Source: a virus
Virus record (IMG/VR): IMGVR_UViG_3300045973_000434
Coordinates: 64,001-101,116 of that record
Length of the DNA: 37,116 nucleotides
Reading direction: 5' to 3' (one strand)
The notes under the pieces were generated by a model, which saw only the letters and a list, made by a program, of their open reading frames with translations, did not search any database and had not been told where the DNA came from. The stretch's first letter is position 1. The number at the start of each line of letters is the position of its first letter. Of the stretch, positions 1-9,689 are shown one piece after another. Made by a program: the position numbers and the translations under genes.

Positions 1-1
1 A

Positions 2-2017
2 CAAGTAGATAACCCTGACATTGACAAGATTCCATATGAAGATGTTAATGGTGTAACAAGGGTTATAGAAGTTGCTATGAATCCAAACTCTAAATACGCT
101 CTTGGTTTAAATAGTTCTGGTGAAACTATATATGCACATTTCATAACAATGAAAGATGCTGCTGAATATAATAAACCAACAGCTAAGCAAGAAATGAATT
201 ATATGGAGCAGGGATTAACTGACGAAGCTCCTGTAGAAGAATTTCAAGGCGCAAACACCGCTTTACTTGAATTCGTTGGTATTAATGAAGAAACAGGTTA
301 TCCATTATATGTTCCCACTAATAAAAAAGGGTTCTATGAAATGGGCAACATACTTCGTGAATATGGTGTAAGAGATGAACAATCTGTATTAGCTCAAAAT
401 AATCTAGCGCATCAGTTCACAATGGAACAAACGTTAGCTTTTATAGAAAAAAACATACCTACTTTTAAAAGTATACCATTTGAAACGCAACAAATTGTTG
501 AAAGAGCCGTTTCACAAAAAGAAGAATATGCAGTTAATGTTGGAAGAGATATGTTAGAAGAAGAGATGGCAAATAATGAAGAGTTACGTATACGAATTCT
601 CTATGAACCAATACGTGTTGAACGAATTATAAGTGGTTTACAGTCAGGCATAGACACTGAAGGTTTATTAATAGCTAAAGAACTTGGTTATCAAACTGGT
701 GGTAGAACTACTATAGATTATAAACAAGAGAAGGGTGCAAGTAACGAAGATTTAGCACACGAACTTGATGTTCAAGGCATGTCTATAGAAGATCAAAATG
801 CTTGGGCTGAAGAAATACAAAGAAAAGAAAAAGGTGAGTATGTTAGTGCTTTATTAAAGAATCAAAAATTACATGCTAGAACATATTGGAATGTAAAGAA
901 CTCTGATGCAACTGTATACTTTGCTGAAAATATAGCTACGTCAGATTATAATAATTCAAGTAAAGGTTTTTATTCAACTAGAAAAGCAGCTTCTGCTAAG
1001 TATTACAACAAACCTTTCTTCTTTTATGTGTCTAAAGAAGATATGGATAACGGTTTTAAAGATACATACACAGGTACTGGGATAATTTTCAGTGATGCTA
1101 CAGAACTTAAAAACCAACTTAAGAAGTATCAGGTAAGAGTTTTAAACATAGCAGGTAGTAGATATAGTTCTTTTGCTGAAAGAAATTCACTTGATAAACT
1201 AGAATATTTCAGACAAATACTTAAGGATGCATTAAAAAGAGAATCACCTATAACAGAACAAAAAATAGAAAAAGATAACGCTGATAATAAATCTAATGAA
1301 GATTCTATATCTAGTTTTGATAGGCCTATTAACTTATATGTTGATGGGTCCGTATCTGATCATACTAATAAATATGGTTATGGAGTCTACGCCAACATAG
1401 GGGGTAAGGAATTAGGTTTAAGTGGTATAGAGTCTGACGTTGATGAACAGTTCTTCTCTAAATTTCCAGAGGTTAGGAATCAAGATCAGTTCAGTCCGTC
1501 TGTAGAATTACTTGGTTTAGTGAACGCTCTTAAATTATTTGAGAATACAGCTGAACATTTAGTTATTAGACAAGATAACGATGGTAGTGTTTCTTACGTT
1601 GGTTTAAATGGTAGAGCAAAAGATGATCCTTTTGTTAAGAACTATAGTCCATCAAAACCACACATTAAATATCTAGTTAATGAAGCATTGCAGTTAATCG
1701 AAAAGATTGAAAGCAACGGTGGTTCAGTACGTATATTCTATGTACCTGGACATGCTGACAAAACAAAAATACAAAAATATATTGAGGCTTATTCTGAAAA
1801 GAAAGGTATAACAATAACACAAAAACATATCGATATAATAACAGAAGGTAATGACAAAGCTGACAAATTAGCTAATCATGATAAGAAGATTAATACATTT
1901 ACTAAGTTCATAAATGCAATAGGTAATACTGAAGCAGTTGGTTTGAAACCGGGGTTTGAGAAGACTAGTAAAGAAGACGAAAGAGGTAAAGAAGAAATGT
2001 TAAATTGTAAAAAGTAA
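2..2017 (+). CDS. SLOG (MoCo-carrier/YpsA-like) domain fused to RNase HI, 5'-partial
   Basis: The frame is open from base 2 with no stop before the ATG at 77, and the extra 25 codons look coding, so the gene probably starts upstream. Counting from the ATG at 77, residues about 180-365 resemble the SLOG-superfamily 'molybdenum carrier/YpsA' domain: an N-terminal RIISGLQSGIDTEGL segment (usual form SGGQTGVDR), then ELGYQTGG, then RTYWNVKNSDATVYF, and a closing VLNIAGSRYS. Residues about 416-602 are RNase HI, with the acidic/His set YVDGS (D423), VELLGL (E477), RQDNDG, PGHADK and NDKADKLAN. SLOG domains bind nucleotide-type ligands and RNase HI cleaves RNA in RNA-DNA hybrids. The stop lies 1 nt before the next ATG, so the pair is co-translated. 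I infer a polyvalent protein delivered with the DNA. The RNase H call is firm and the SLOG call is good. Confidence 0.85.
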   Translation, partial: QVDNPDIDKIPYEDVNGVTRVIEVAMNPNSKYALGLNSSGETIYAHFITMKDAAEYNKPTAKQEMNYMEQGLTDEAPVEEFQGANTALLEFVGINEETGYPLYVPTNKKGFYEMGNILREYGVRDEQSVLAQNNLAHQFTMEQTLAFIEKNIPTFKSIPFETQQIVERAVSQKEEYAVNVGRDMLEEEMANNEELRIRILYEPIRVERIISGLQSGIDTEGLLIAKELGYQTGGRTTIDYKQEKGASNEDLAHELDVQGMSIEDQNAWAEEIQRKEKGEYVSALLKNQKLHARTYWNVKNSDATVYFAENIATSDYNNSSKGFYSTRKAASAKYYNKPFFFYVSKEDMDNGFKDTYTGTGIIFSDATELKNQLKKYQVRVLNIAGSRYSSFAERNSLDKLEYFRQILKDALKRESPITEQKIEKDNADNKSNEDSISSFDRPINLYVDGSVSDHTNKYGYGVYANIGGKELGLSGIESDVDEQFFSKFPEVRNQDQFSPSVELLGLVNALKLFENTAEHLVIRQDNDGSVSYVGLNGRAKDDPFVKNYSPSKPHIKYLVNEALQLIEKIESNGGSVRIFYVPGHADKTKIQKYIEAYSEKKGITITQKHIDIITEGNDKADKLANHDKKINTFTKFINAIGNTEAVGLKPGFEKTSKEDERGKEEMLNCKK

Positions 2018-2018
2018 T

Positions 2019-5000
2019 ATGAGTTTATTTTGTCCAAATATAGAATCAGATGATTTTAAAGAAATGCTTGGTGCCTTTGGTGGTGAACAAGAAGCATACA
2101 TATATCATCTATGGAATGAAAACAATGGTAATCCTCTTTACCTTGATCCAAAAGGTAATCCTAGTGAGTTGTTTGAAGATTTACTAGGTTACACAGATGG
2201 TGATAGAAATGAAGCACTTCGTTTAAAGTCTACTGTATATAACTATAAATTTAGGGATTACTTTGGGGACTGGATTAACAACGAACTCTCTCCAGAGACT
2301 AATAATATATATGACAATGGTGAACCTCAAATGGATAATATCTTAGATATTAAACTGTTAGAGAAAAGGAAACCAGGTCATATGGATAAGCGTATCCAAG
2401 ATGCTATAGATAAATATGGTGAAGATACTATAACAGATTTAAACAATCCTAATGTATGGGATATAGAAAACGAACTAGACTTATTAGATAAAGCACATCC
2501 ATTTACTGTAGAAGAAGGTAAGCAATTTAGAAAGAAAAATCTACAAGCTTTTACCAATGCTAAGGCTAAAGTATTAATGGCTAAAGTTGTAGAACTAGGT
2601 GGGTATGCATATCCAATAGATATGCGTATGCCAAACGGTACTATACGTACAGCTATAGGTGTTGGTTATAAAATAGGTAGACCTTCTAATAAAGCTGCAA
2701 GTAGTAAATCTGGCAAAGCTCTTAGTATTGGTGGTATGATATTTGATATAAAAGAAGGAGATAGGCTTCAATTAGCTAATCTAATAAATAAGATAGAAAG
2801 ATATGATGCAACCGGTATGTATCTATTAGATACGCTGTTGTCTGATTATGGTTCCTTTTATCATAACCATCCAGAACTTCTAGAAGCTGCTAATTTATTA
2901 GTTAAACATAGATCTGGAAATAAAAGCTTAAGAGTTAAAGTATCTGAGTCTAATACAACTAGTCCTACAAACTATATGGACTATGATGTAAAGACTAATA
3001 CTATAACTTTATACAGGAAGCGTATATTAGAAGATCCTACAATGGAAGGTTTTCTCACTGCGTTTGTACATGAAGTATATCATGGTTTTACAACTAGTAC
3101 ATTATATACCCCTGTTACAGAAATAGACAAACAATTTGCTACTACCATGAAAGAAATAGTAGCAGACTTAAAGAAGCATGGTATATTAAAAAACATGTAT
3201 GCCATAACTGATGAACATGAGTTTGTTGCTACTTTTAAAACAGATCCTTCATTTGCTGCTTCGTTAAAAAAGTATAGTGCTCCAGGTAGTACTAAAAGTT
3301 TTCTAGATCGTTTTATAGACGCTTTAACTACTCTATTATATAGATTAACTAAATATGATATACGTAAAGAAAAGGGTGAAAATCTATATGATTACGCACA
3401 TAAAGCAATAAACGATTTTATTAATAGCAAAACTGAATACTGGAATGAAGAAAGGTATAAACAGAATGGTGTGTATCGTAGGAAAGCTGCAGAAATAGAT
3501 AGTGAGTATAGTGATATACAGAAGTCTATAGACCCTAAAAATATAGAAAGTATTGGTAAAGCCTTTACAGCAGTCTCTTCTTTTTATAAGAGAGAAAAGG
3601 AAATAAAAGGTAAATACGAAGGTGTTACTTCTAAAATGGCTGAAGCGGGATATGGTATTTCCGAAAAACGTTTAGCTAATATGACTCCTACACAGTTATC
3701 TAACATGAAAAGAAGTGCTACTTTAGGTACTGCTGTTCATAGAGGGTTAGAAGGTATAGCAAAAGATATAGCCGTAGATATTTTACAAGAGACTGGTGTA
3801 AACGTATCAGATGATGCTATAACAATGTTAGAAAGTATCATCAAGGAGATAAAGAAAAGTAAGACAGGTAGAGGTGGTTCTATTACAGCTTTTTCAGAAG
3901 TACGAGTTATCGACCCTTCTTTAAAAATGACCGGTGTAATTGACTTAGTTTTAATAGATAATAATAATAGGATTCATATCTTTGATTTTAAAACCAAAGA
4001 AGGTAATGGTTGGCAGTGGTATGCATCTACTAAATACGGACCTACTGAAAAAGCAAAAGATCATTTACAGTTAGGTATATACAAACACATGCTAGAGAAG
4101 TTTTTAAACATGCCTGTGTTTAGTATGAACGTAGTTATGTTAAAAGCTACTGTAAAGGACAATGTTGTTGGTAGCGTTGCTTTAGATCCAACCCAATTTC
4201 CTAGTGGTATGGATACCTTTACAAAAGAAGAAACAACAGTACGTAAAATTATAGGTGAATCTCCAATCAACTTCCATTGGTCTCGTGCACAAGCTAAATT
4301 AACAGCAGATGCTGAGTATATGAAAAGTATGGAGTATAAACTATCTACTATGGAGAGCGATAAAGTAAGCTCCTTAGATAAGATATATAATGATACTGTT
4401 AAAGTATTAGATGATAAACTTGAGATAATACGTAAAAGATATGCTTATTCTAAAACACGTAGTTTCGAAGAGTTTGTAACTGCTATATCACAGGAATCTA
4501 GTACATCTGCTGCTTTATTGGCTGTTATAAAATATGCAAACGAAACAACAGATCAGTTAGTATCTAGGTATAATAAAATGCTTCAGAAGGGTGAACAGTT
4601 TACTCCTAAGTTATTAATGGAGTGGAGAGATTATATCACATCATATGATACTCTTGATGACTTGCAATTACTATTATCTAATGATAAAACATTATTAGGT
4701 GATCCTACAGCACTTGGTATGTTACGTAGTTTAATAGCAAAGAAGAAACAGATCACACAAATATATGAAACAGAAGGTAAACAAGCAATAGCTCGTAGGC
4801 TAGCTCCTTTTTATAATGAGATTAAAGTTCGTAGAAAAGAAGAGCTAGAAAAGAAATATCGTGTACTAGAGTATAGGTATAAGAAAGGTAAAGGTGAACT
4901 AACGCCGGATGAAAAAGAGATGTTAGATAAAAACACTACAATAAATGAATTTGTAGATACTAACTTATCTAAAGAAAAAGATGCTATTGATAAACTAACT

Positions 5001-7613
5001 TATGAAACTCTATTAAAGGAATTAAGTGTAGCTGCTAATGATGTTAATGAAATAACACGATGGGTTGATAACTTACAAGATGCATCTGATCCGGTTGTAG
5101 CAGGTATTGTTTCTGCTTATAATAAGGCAGATGAGAAATCTAGAATAGAAGCAATTGATAAAAGAGTACAGATAGTTCGTACATTACGTAAACTTGAAGA
5201 AGCTAAAGGTAAGACTGGTATGACATCTGAGAAAGTCTTTTATAAGAGTATTCTTGAAGTAGATGACAAAGGAGATACTACTAATTATATAATACGTCCT
5301 TGGCATTCTATGTTGGACGAAGAAGAAAAGGCTGTTAGGAAAGCTAATAAAACTAAAACTGATGAAAAAGCTGCAGAAGATACGTCTGCTTGGCTAGAAG
5401 CTAACTTACCGTTAGAAAGCCATAGAGATGAATATCTATCAGCATTTGATAAATATTTACAAGTTCTAGTTGCAGATGGTAAGATAAGTGCAGACGAAAA
5501 GGAAATTATAATAGATAATGAATATTTTAAAGGTGCTCCTTTAACATACTTAGCTAAAGATGAATACGATACACATGGTAATCTAATAACCAAAGCTCTT
5601 ATATCAGAAGATGCTTCGGACTTAGCTCTTACATGGAAGGGTAAAAACAAAAAACTATATTCAGATATCGCTGAAAAATGGGTTAATCCACAGTGGAATA
5701 AGTTTCTAAACGAAGTTGGTGTTGATACTAAATTACCAACAGCTAAACAAATGGAAGCTCTCAGGGCATCAGAAAATCCTATGGCTCAGTTCTATACTTT
5801 AATAACTGACATGGCTGCAGAAGGAGATAGTGGTTTACCATATAATTACAGACTAGGATACAGACTTCCTGGTGTATCTAAAACAAAAAATGAATCTATA
5901 AGAGAAGGACAACCTTTGACAACTACTTTTAAAGAAGCAATGTCTATAGGGTTTGTTCGTAGAATAGACGATACAACGTATCAAGTTAGGGAATTTACAG
6001 ATGAGAAAGGTAATCCAAAATACTTCTTACCTATACATTATACAGCTAAATTAAACAACGATCAACAGTCATATGACTTAGCTACTATTTACTATAAGTT
6101 TTGGGAGTCTGCAAACGATTATACAAATAAACGTGAGATACTACCTACTTTAGAAATGGCTAAGTATTTTGTTGAGAATCGTAAAACTGAAAGAAAAGAT
6201 TCTCTAGGTAATAGAGTTATGAGTGTTATACGTGGTAGTAGAGCAGCAACAGAATCAGATGTATCTGTTAACAACACAAGTAACTTAGCCTCTATGTTAA
6301 AGGATTGGTTTGAAGTTTATATATATGGTAACTCAGCTAAACCAGCAGAGATTCGTATAAGTGATGAACTTGTAGTTGATGGTCAAAAACTAGTAGATGG
6401 TTTAAATGCATTTACTTCTTTAAACTTATTAGCGCTTAACGTAGTACAAGGTATAGCTAACGTTGTTGTTGGTGAGGTGTTCTCAGGTATAGACGCTGTA
6501 GCAGGTGAATATATAACTTCTAAAAGTTGGACTCAAGCTAACGTACGTTATAGTAAGTGGTTTCCAAAAATGTTAGGTGATATTGGTACAAGAACACCTG
6601 GTCATGTTAGTTCTTTAATTATAGAATACTTTAATGCATTGAATGAAGATGTTGCTGCATCAGCTAATTTTGCTAATAACACTAAGTTAAAAGCTAAATT
6701 AACAATGAGTGCATTGGGTTTTGCTCAGGAAGGTGGTGAACACTGGTTACGTGCTAGACTTATCTTTGGTTTACTCTTTGAGAAACAAGCATATGATAAG
6801 AACGGTAAGTTACTAGGCCCTATGATTGATCAGTACTATTCAGAACACGGAGAGTTAAAATTAAAACCTGAAGTAGACGCAGTAAAAAGTGGTTGGACGC
6901 AAGATGATATAACTAGATTCACAGTTAAATTTCATGGCATAGCAACACGAATACACGGTGCTTATGGTATGGAAGAAAAGGTAGCTGCACAACGATATAT
7001 AATAGGTAAATTAGCATATATGTATCGTAAGTTTATTATACCTGGTATTAGACGTAGGTATGGTAAAATGGAGTATAGTGAACGTTTACAGCAAACAACA
7101 GAAGGTAACTATGTTACTACTTGGAAATTCTTTGCAAAAATGTTTACTGAGTTAAATGGTATGAAGTTTGCACTTATGGGTGAGAACTGGGCAGCTCTTA
7201 GTCCACATGAAAAAGCAAATATAAAAAGAACGTTAGGTGAAGTGTCTACTTTAATATCTGTTATTATACTTGCTAATTTTGCATACACTAATTGGGGTGA
7301 TGACGATACAGAAGACAAAAGATTTTGGGCTTTACTTGCATATCAATCATATAGACTTAAAGCAGAGTTATTATTTTATTCTCCAAAACTAGATGAATCT
7401 ATGTCTTTACTTCGTTCTCCAGCAGCCTCAATGTCAGTTCTTGAAAATATAATAAAACTAAGTGGTCAAATATTTAATCCATTTGAAGAATATCAAAGAG
7501 GTCCTTGGAAAGGACATTATAAATTAACAAAGGATGTTATTAATTTTATACCAGTATATAAACAATATTATAAATTTCGTGACATCGAAGAACAAATACA
7601 GTGGTTTAGGTAG
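2019..7613 (+). CDS. Giant polyvalent protein with zincin protease motif and PD-(D/E)XK nuclease
   Basis: This 1864-residue protein is probably co-injected or virion-associated. The N-terminal ~90 residues form a module with an AYIYHLWNENNGNPL segment and a YFGDWIN motif, as seen in large phage polyvalent proteins. Residues about 351-355 are HEVYH (zincin HExxH), followed about 45 residues later by DEHEFVATF, matching the downstream glutamate of phage polyvalent metallopeptidases. Residues about 565-740 are a RecB/Cas4-type nuclease: GTAVHRGLEG, then GVIDLVLID and IFDFKTKEG, the D...DxK pattern. Residues about 760-1130 are charged and helical. The C-terminal third has hydrophobic segments near NLLALNVVQGIANVVVG and LISVIILANFAY and ends in an aromatic tail. 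No RNA polymerase DxDGD signature was seen. Whether the two enzymes process virion components or attack host factors is unknown. Confidence 0.85.
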   Translation: MSLFCPNIESDDFKEMLGAFGGEQEAYIYHLWNENNGNPLYLDPKGNPSELFEDLLGYTDGDRNEALRLKSTVYNYKFRDYFGDWINNELSPETNNIYDNGEPQMDNILDIKLLEKRKPGHMDKRIQDAIDKYGEDTITDLNNPNVWDIENELDLLDKAHPFTVEEGKQFRKKNLQAFTNAKAKVLMAKVVELGGYAYPIDMRMPNGTIRTAIGVGYKIGRPSNKAASSKSGKALSIGGMIFDIKEGDRLQLANLINKIERYDATGMYLLDTLLSDYGSFYHNHPELLEAANLLVKHRSGNKSLRVKVSESNTTSPTNYMDYDVKTNTITLYRKRILEDPTMEGFLTAFVHEVYHGFTTSTLYTPVTEIDKQFATTMKEIVADLKKHGILKNMYAITDEHEFVATFKTDPSFAASLKKYSAPGSTKSFLDRFIDALTTLLYRLTKYDIRKEKGENLYDYAHKAINDFINSKTEYWNEERYKQNGVYRRKAAEIDSEYSDIQKSIDPKNIESIGKAFTAVSSFYKREKEIKGKYEGVTSKMAEAGYGISEKRLANMTPTQLSNMKRSATLGTAVHRGLEGIAKDIAVDILQETGVNVSDDAITMLESIIKEIKKSKTGRGGSITAFSEVRVIDPSLKMTGVIDLVLIDNNNRIHIFDFKTKEGNGWQWYASTKYGPTEKAKDHLQLGIYKHMLEKFLNMPVFSMNVVMLKATVKDNVVGSVALDPTQFPSGMDTFTKEETTVRKIIGESPINFHWSRAQAKLTADAEYMKSMEYKLSTMESDKVSSLDKIYNDTVKVLDDKLEIIRKRYAYSKTRSFEEFVTAISQESSTSAALLAVIKYANETTDQLVSRYNKMLQKGEQFTPKLLMEWRDYITSYDTLDDLQLLLSNDKTLLGDPTALGMLRSLIAKKKQITQIYETEGKQAIARRLAPFYNEIKVRRKEELEKKYRVLEYRYKKGKGELTPDEKEMLDKNTTINEFVDTNLSKEKDAIDKLTYETLLKELSVAANDVNEITRWVDNLQDASDPVVAGIVSAYNKADEKSRIEAIDKRVQIVRTLRKLEEAKGKTGMTSEKVFYKSILEVDDKGDTTNYIIRPWHSMLDEEEKAVRKANKTKTDEKAAEDTSAWLEANLPLESHRDEYLSAFDKYLQVLVADGKISADEKEIIIDNEYFKGAPLTYLAKDEYDTHGNLITKALISEDASDLALTWKGKNKKLYSDIAEKWVNPQWNKFLNEVGVDTKLPTAKQMEALRASENPMAQFYTLITDMAAEGDSGLPYNYRLGYRLPGVSKTKNESIREGQPLTTTFKEAMSIGFVRRIDDTTYQVREFTDEKGNPKYFLPIHYTAKLNNDQQSYDLATIYYKFWESANDYTNKREILPTLEMAKYFVENRKTERKDSLGNRVMSVIRGSRAATESDVSVNNTSNLASMLKDWFEVYIYGNSAKPAEIRISDELVVDGQKLVDGLNAFTSLNLLALNVVQGIANVVVGEVFSGIDAVAGEYITSKSWTQANVRYSKWFPKMLGDIGTRTPGHVSSLIIEYFNALNEDVAASANFANNTKLKAKLTMSALGFAQEGGEHWLRARLIFGLLFEKQAYDKNGKLLGPMIDQYYSEHGELKLKPEVDAVKSGWTQDDITRFTVKFHGIATRIHGAYGMEEKVAAQRYIIGKLAYMYRKFIIPGIRRRYGKMEYSERLQQTTEGNYVTTWKFFAKMFTELNGMKFALMGENWAALSPHEKANIKRTLGEVSTLISVIILANFAYTNWGDDDTEDKRFWALLAYQSYRLKAELLFYSPKLDESMSLLRSPAASMSVLENIIKLSGQIFNPFEEYQRGPWKGHYKLTKDVINFIPVYKQYYKFRDIEEQIQWFR

Positions 7614-7640
7614 CTATGTGTATAAAGTTGCTTGAAAGGT

Positions 7641-7678
7641 AAAAAAAGGTCTATGTTTCCATAGGCCTTTCTTTTTTG
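7641..7678. terminator. Bidirectional intrinsic terminator between convergent operons
   Basis: An 11-bp stem (7645-7655 with 7660-7670, one T-G pair) closes a 4-nt loop. A T-run follows on the + strand and an A-run precedes it, so it can stop both the rightward operon ending at 7613 and the leftward operon ending at 7682. Confidence 0.9.
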
Positions 7679-7681
7679 GTA

Positions 7682-8713
7682 TTAATCGTCTATTTCAGAC
7701 AATTCTTCAAGCATCTGTTTTTCAAAATCATCCATGATTTCTCGTAGATTTTCTTGTTGAGCTTTCATGTCATCAAACTTTACAATCTTAGCTTTAGCGT
7801 CTTCTTTATCACCAAGTTTCTCTTCTACAGTAGGTGAAAATCCTACAGTTTTTCCAAAATTAGTTTTTACATTTGCAGTAAAACTATTAAAGGATTTAAA
7901 AGATCCGTGGTTATCAAAGTAAACTACTTCAGCAATAGCATCTCGAATAGCAATCTTTATATGATCAACTGAACGTTTCTTAGCTATAAGAAGTTGTTTT
8001 GTTATATCATCAAGATCTAAACGATCACGATAACTTTTAGGTGTCATACTGGTTACCATTGCTAATATAACTGTATCATCCTTCTCATCAAAGTTATATA
8101 CTTGTTCAAATCTTCCAGGTCTATCTGTTAAGAAATCTTTCATACCAGATGTACTGTTAGCTAATGATAAAATTAACATGTTATCCTGACTCATAGCACC
8201 ATCAAGAAACGAAAGTAATTCCGGGTCTTGTAATTGATATGGTTGACATTTTTCAAACTCGTCCATTATCAATACTATAAATCTATTAGGATCTGTTTCT
8301 CTTATTTGTTGTACTAACTTTGAAAGATTGAACTTCCAAAATTCATTTACTATAAGAGCAACTGCATTTTTTTCTTTGACCATCTTCTCAGCAAGTTGCC
8401 CTGCTAAATAGGTCTTTCCTGTGCCTGGGTCACCTAGGAACATTAAACCGAGTTTATTCAAACCCTTAAGTTCCTTACGTGCTTGTTCCATTTCTGGAGT
8501 AATAAAGTCCTCAACATATCGTTCGATTCTTTTAAAAATACCTGCATCAAGTATACTACTGTCTTTATACTTATCAATTTCATTGAAAAATAATGACACT
8601 GTATACATACTCTTCACCATCTCTATCGAGTATAAGCCCGGTTTTAAATTAGGGGATATACCATCAGGAGTTCCATCAATCAGTTTATATTTGTTACCTT
8701 CTCTTAAAAACAT
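7682..8713 (-). CDS. AAA+ ATPase
   Basis: This is a 343-residue single-domain AAA+ ATPase. Walker A is GDPGTGKT (residues 94-101), Walker B is FIVLIMDE (D151, E152), sensor 1 is the Asn of LSLANSTS (N187), and RPGRFEQV (residues 198-205) supplies the arginine-finger region. The N-terminal ~85 residues are a helical lead-in and the last ~60 are charged, so they may be adaptor surfaces. The gene is the last of the leftward block and is preceded by its own terminator-like hairpin at 8741-8770. AAA+ proteins of this size act in phages as remodelling, loading or chaperone motors. No feature here fixes the substrate. Confidence 0.88.
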   Translation of the reverse strand: MFLREGNKYKLIDGTPDGISPNLKPGLYSIEMVKSMYTVSLFFNEIDKYKDSSILDAGIFKRIERYVEDFITPEMEQARKELKGLNKLGLMFLGDPGTGKTYLAGQLAEKMVKEKNAVALIVNEFWKFNLSKLVQQIRETDPNRFIVLIMDEFEKCQPYQLQDPELLSFLDGAMSQDNMLILSLANSTSGMKDFLTDRPGRFEQVYNFDEKDDTVILAMVTSMTPKSYRDRLDLDDITKQLLIAKKRSVDHIKIAIRDAIAEVVYFDNHGSFKSFNSFTANVKTNFGKTVGFSPTVEEKLGDKEDAKAKIVKFDDMKAQQENLREIMDDFEKQMLEELSEIDD

Positions 8714-8740
8714 ATGCTAAATTTTGTTAAATTAAAATAA

Positions 8741-8770
8741 ATGGGGTGGAACCTTATCGGCACACCCCAT
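8741..8770 (-). terminator. Intrinsic terminator-like hairpin
   Basis: An 8-bp stem (ATGGGGTG with CACCCCAT) closes a 14-nt loop. On the - strand it is followed by a T-rich tract. It lies between the coiled-coil/small TM genes and the AAA+ gene. Confidence 0.75.
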
Positions 8771-8814
8771 TCACTGACTAAATACACACAAATCAAAATC
8801 GACGTAGAGGCCAT

Positions 8815-8943
8815 TTATAAGCGTTTTAAGACACTATCTCCTCTACGATATATATTAGCACCAGAAAGGATTAAGATTCCAAGAATCCATCCAATCAGGT
8901 CTCCAATGATTTTTATTCTTTGGGTAGTTGTTTGATATCTCAT
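8815..8943 (-). CDS. Small single-pass membrane protein, overlapping out of frame
   Basis: This 42-residue ORF begins with ATG at 8943 inside the 3' end of the coiled-coil gene, in the +1 frame, and runs 40 nt past that gene's stop. Its middle is a strong hydrophobic helix (IIGDLIGWILGILILSGA) preceded by a polar N-terminus and followed by basic residues (IYRRGDSVLKRL), which predicts one membrane pass with a positive C-terminal flank. In the host gene's own frame the same DNA gives a Trp/Asn-rich tail with no clear pattern, so the membrane frame may be the selected one. It may start independently at 8943, or arise as a +1 frameshift extension that anchors the coiled coil in the membrane. It could be a phage membrane or lysis-related peptide. 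The ORF is short, so confidence is moderate. Confidence 0.5.
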   Translation of the reverse strand: MRYQTTTQRIKIIGDLIGWILGILILSGANIYRRGDSVLKRL

Positions 8944-9685
8944 CAGTCCTTCTAGACTTTTCAATATCTTTTTGTTTAGCTTCAACTAGAGCTTTCTTAT
9001 CAACCTTTAACCAGTTGTAAATAGAACGTTTAAACCAACCTAAATCTTCACTAAAGTCTTTAGCAGTTTCAAGTTCATGTATACGTTCTTTAAGATCGAT
9101 TATTTCTTTCTTACGTTCGTCTTCTACAAAAGCTTCAGATTTGTCTTTCTTAAGATCTTTCAACTCTTTCTGTAAGTCTTCAACTTCTTCATTAAGACCA
9201 TCTATTAAGCTGGTCATATGTTTACGAATCTTATCTTTTGCACGAGCAACGTCGTCTTCTTTCTCTTTACGTTCAAGAACTAAGTCTTTTTCAAGAGTAC
9301 GATTCTTAAATTCTAGGTCTTTTGTTTTTGTTTCAAGATCAGATATTTCAATACCTAATCTCTTTGCTTCGTCCTTACGGATATCACCGATTACAGTTTC
9401 AAAATTACGATAACCAATTATTTCTTCTTTACCAGGTACTGAATCATAAGTTAGATATCCATTTCTGTCATATCTAGGAACAGATTGTGCCTCTTTGTTT
9501 TTTACTACGATTACTTTTTGGTTTTCTTTAACTTCTTCAATTTTAGATTGAAGTGTTTTTATTTGTTCCTGTAATGCACCAATTGTTTGGTCTTTGTCAG
9601 TAACACTTTTCTCAAGGGCAATTATTTCTTTTACTGAAACTTCTGCCATCCCTGCTAATACTGTTGTTGCGCCTTCTACCTTCAT
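8855..9685 (-). CDS. Coiled-coil protein of unknown function
   Basis: This 276-residue protein is dominated by heptad-like coiled coils: about residues 20-65, and about 100-205, rich in Glu/Lys with regular Leu/Ile. A short globular insert lies between them (PRYDRNGYLTYDSVPGKEEIIGY). A Trp-containing segment (LGWFKRSIYNWLKV, about 215-230) resembles an amphipathic membrane-surface helix. The last 20 residues overlap the out-of-frame 42-residue membrane ORF (8815-8943), and a +1 shift would give this protein a C-terminal membrane anchor. The ATG at 9685 lies 4 nt after the stop of the upstream gene, so the two are cotranscribed. I do not recognise the family; a structural or spanin-like role is only a possibility. 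Confidence 0.75.
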   Translation of the reverse strand: MKVEGATTVLAGMAEVSVKEIIALEKSVTDKDQTIGALQEQIKTLQSKIEEVKENQKVIVVKNKEAQSVPRYDRNGYLTYDSVPGKEEIIGYRNFETVIGDIRKDEAKRLGIEISDLETKTKDLEFKNRTLEKDLVLERKEKEDDVARAKDKIRKHMTSLIDGLNEEVEDLQKELKDLKKDKSEAFVEDERKKEIIDLKERIHELETAKDFSEDLGWFKRSIYNWLKVDKKALVEAKQKDIEKSRRTDEISNNYPKNKNHWRPDWMDSWNLNPFWC

Positions 9686-9689
9686 AGTG

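Noticed and set aside
5285-5650. - strand ORF of 121 residues
   Set aside because: Antisense shadow of the 1864-residue gene; composition is Ser/Leu-rich with no start context.
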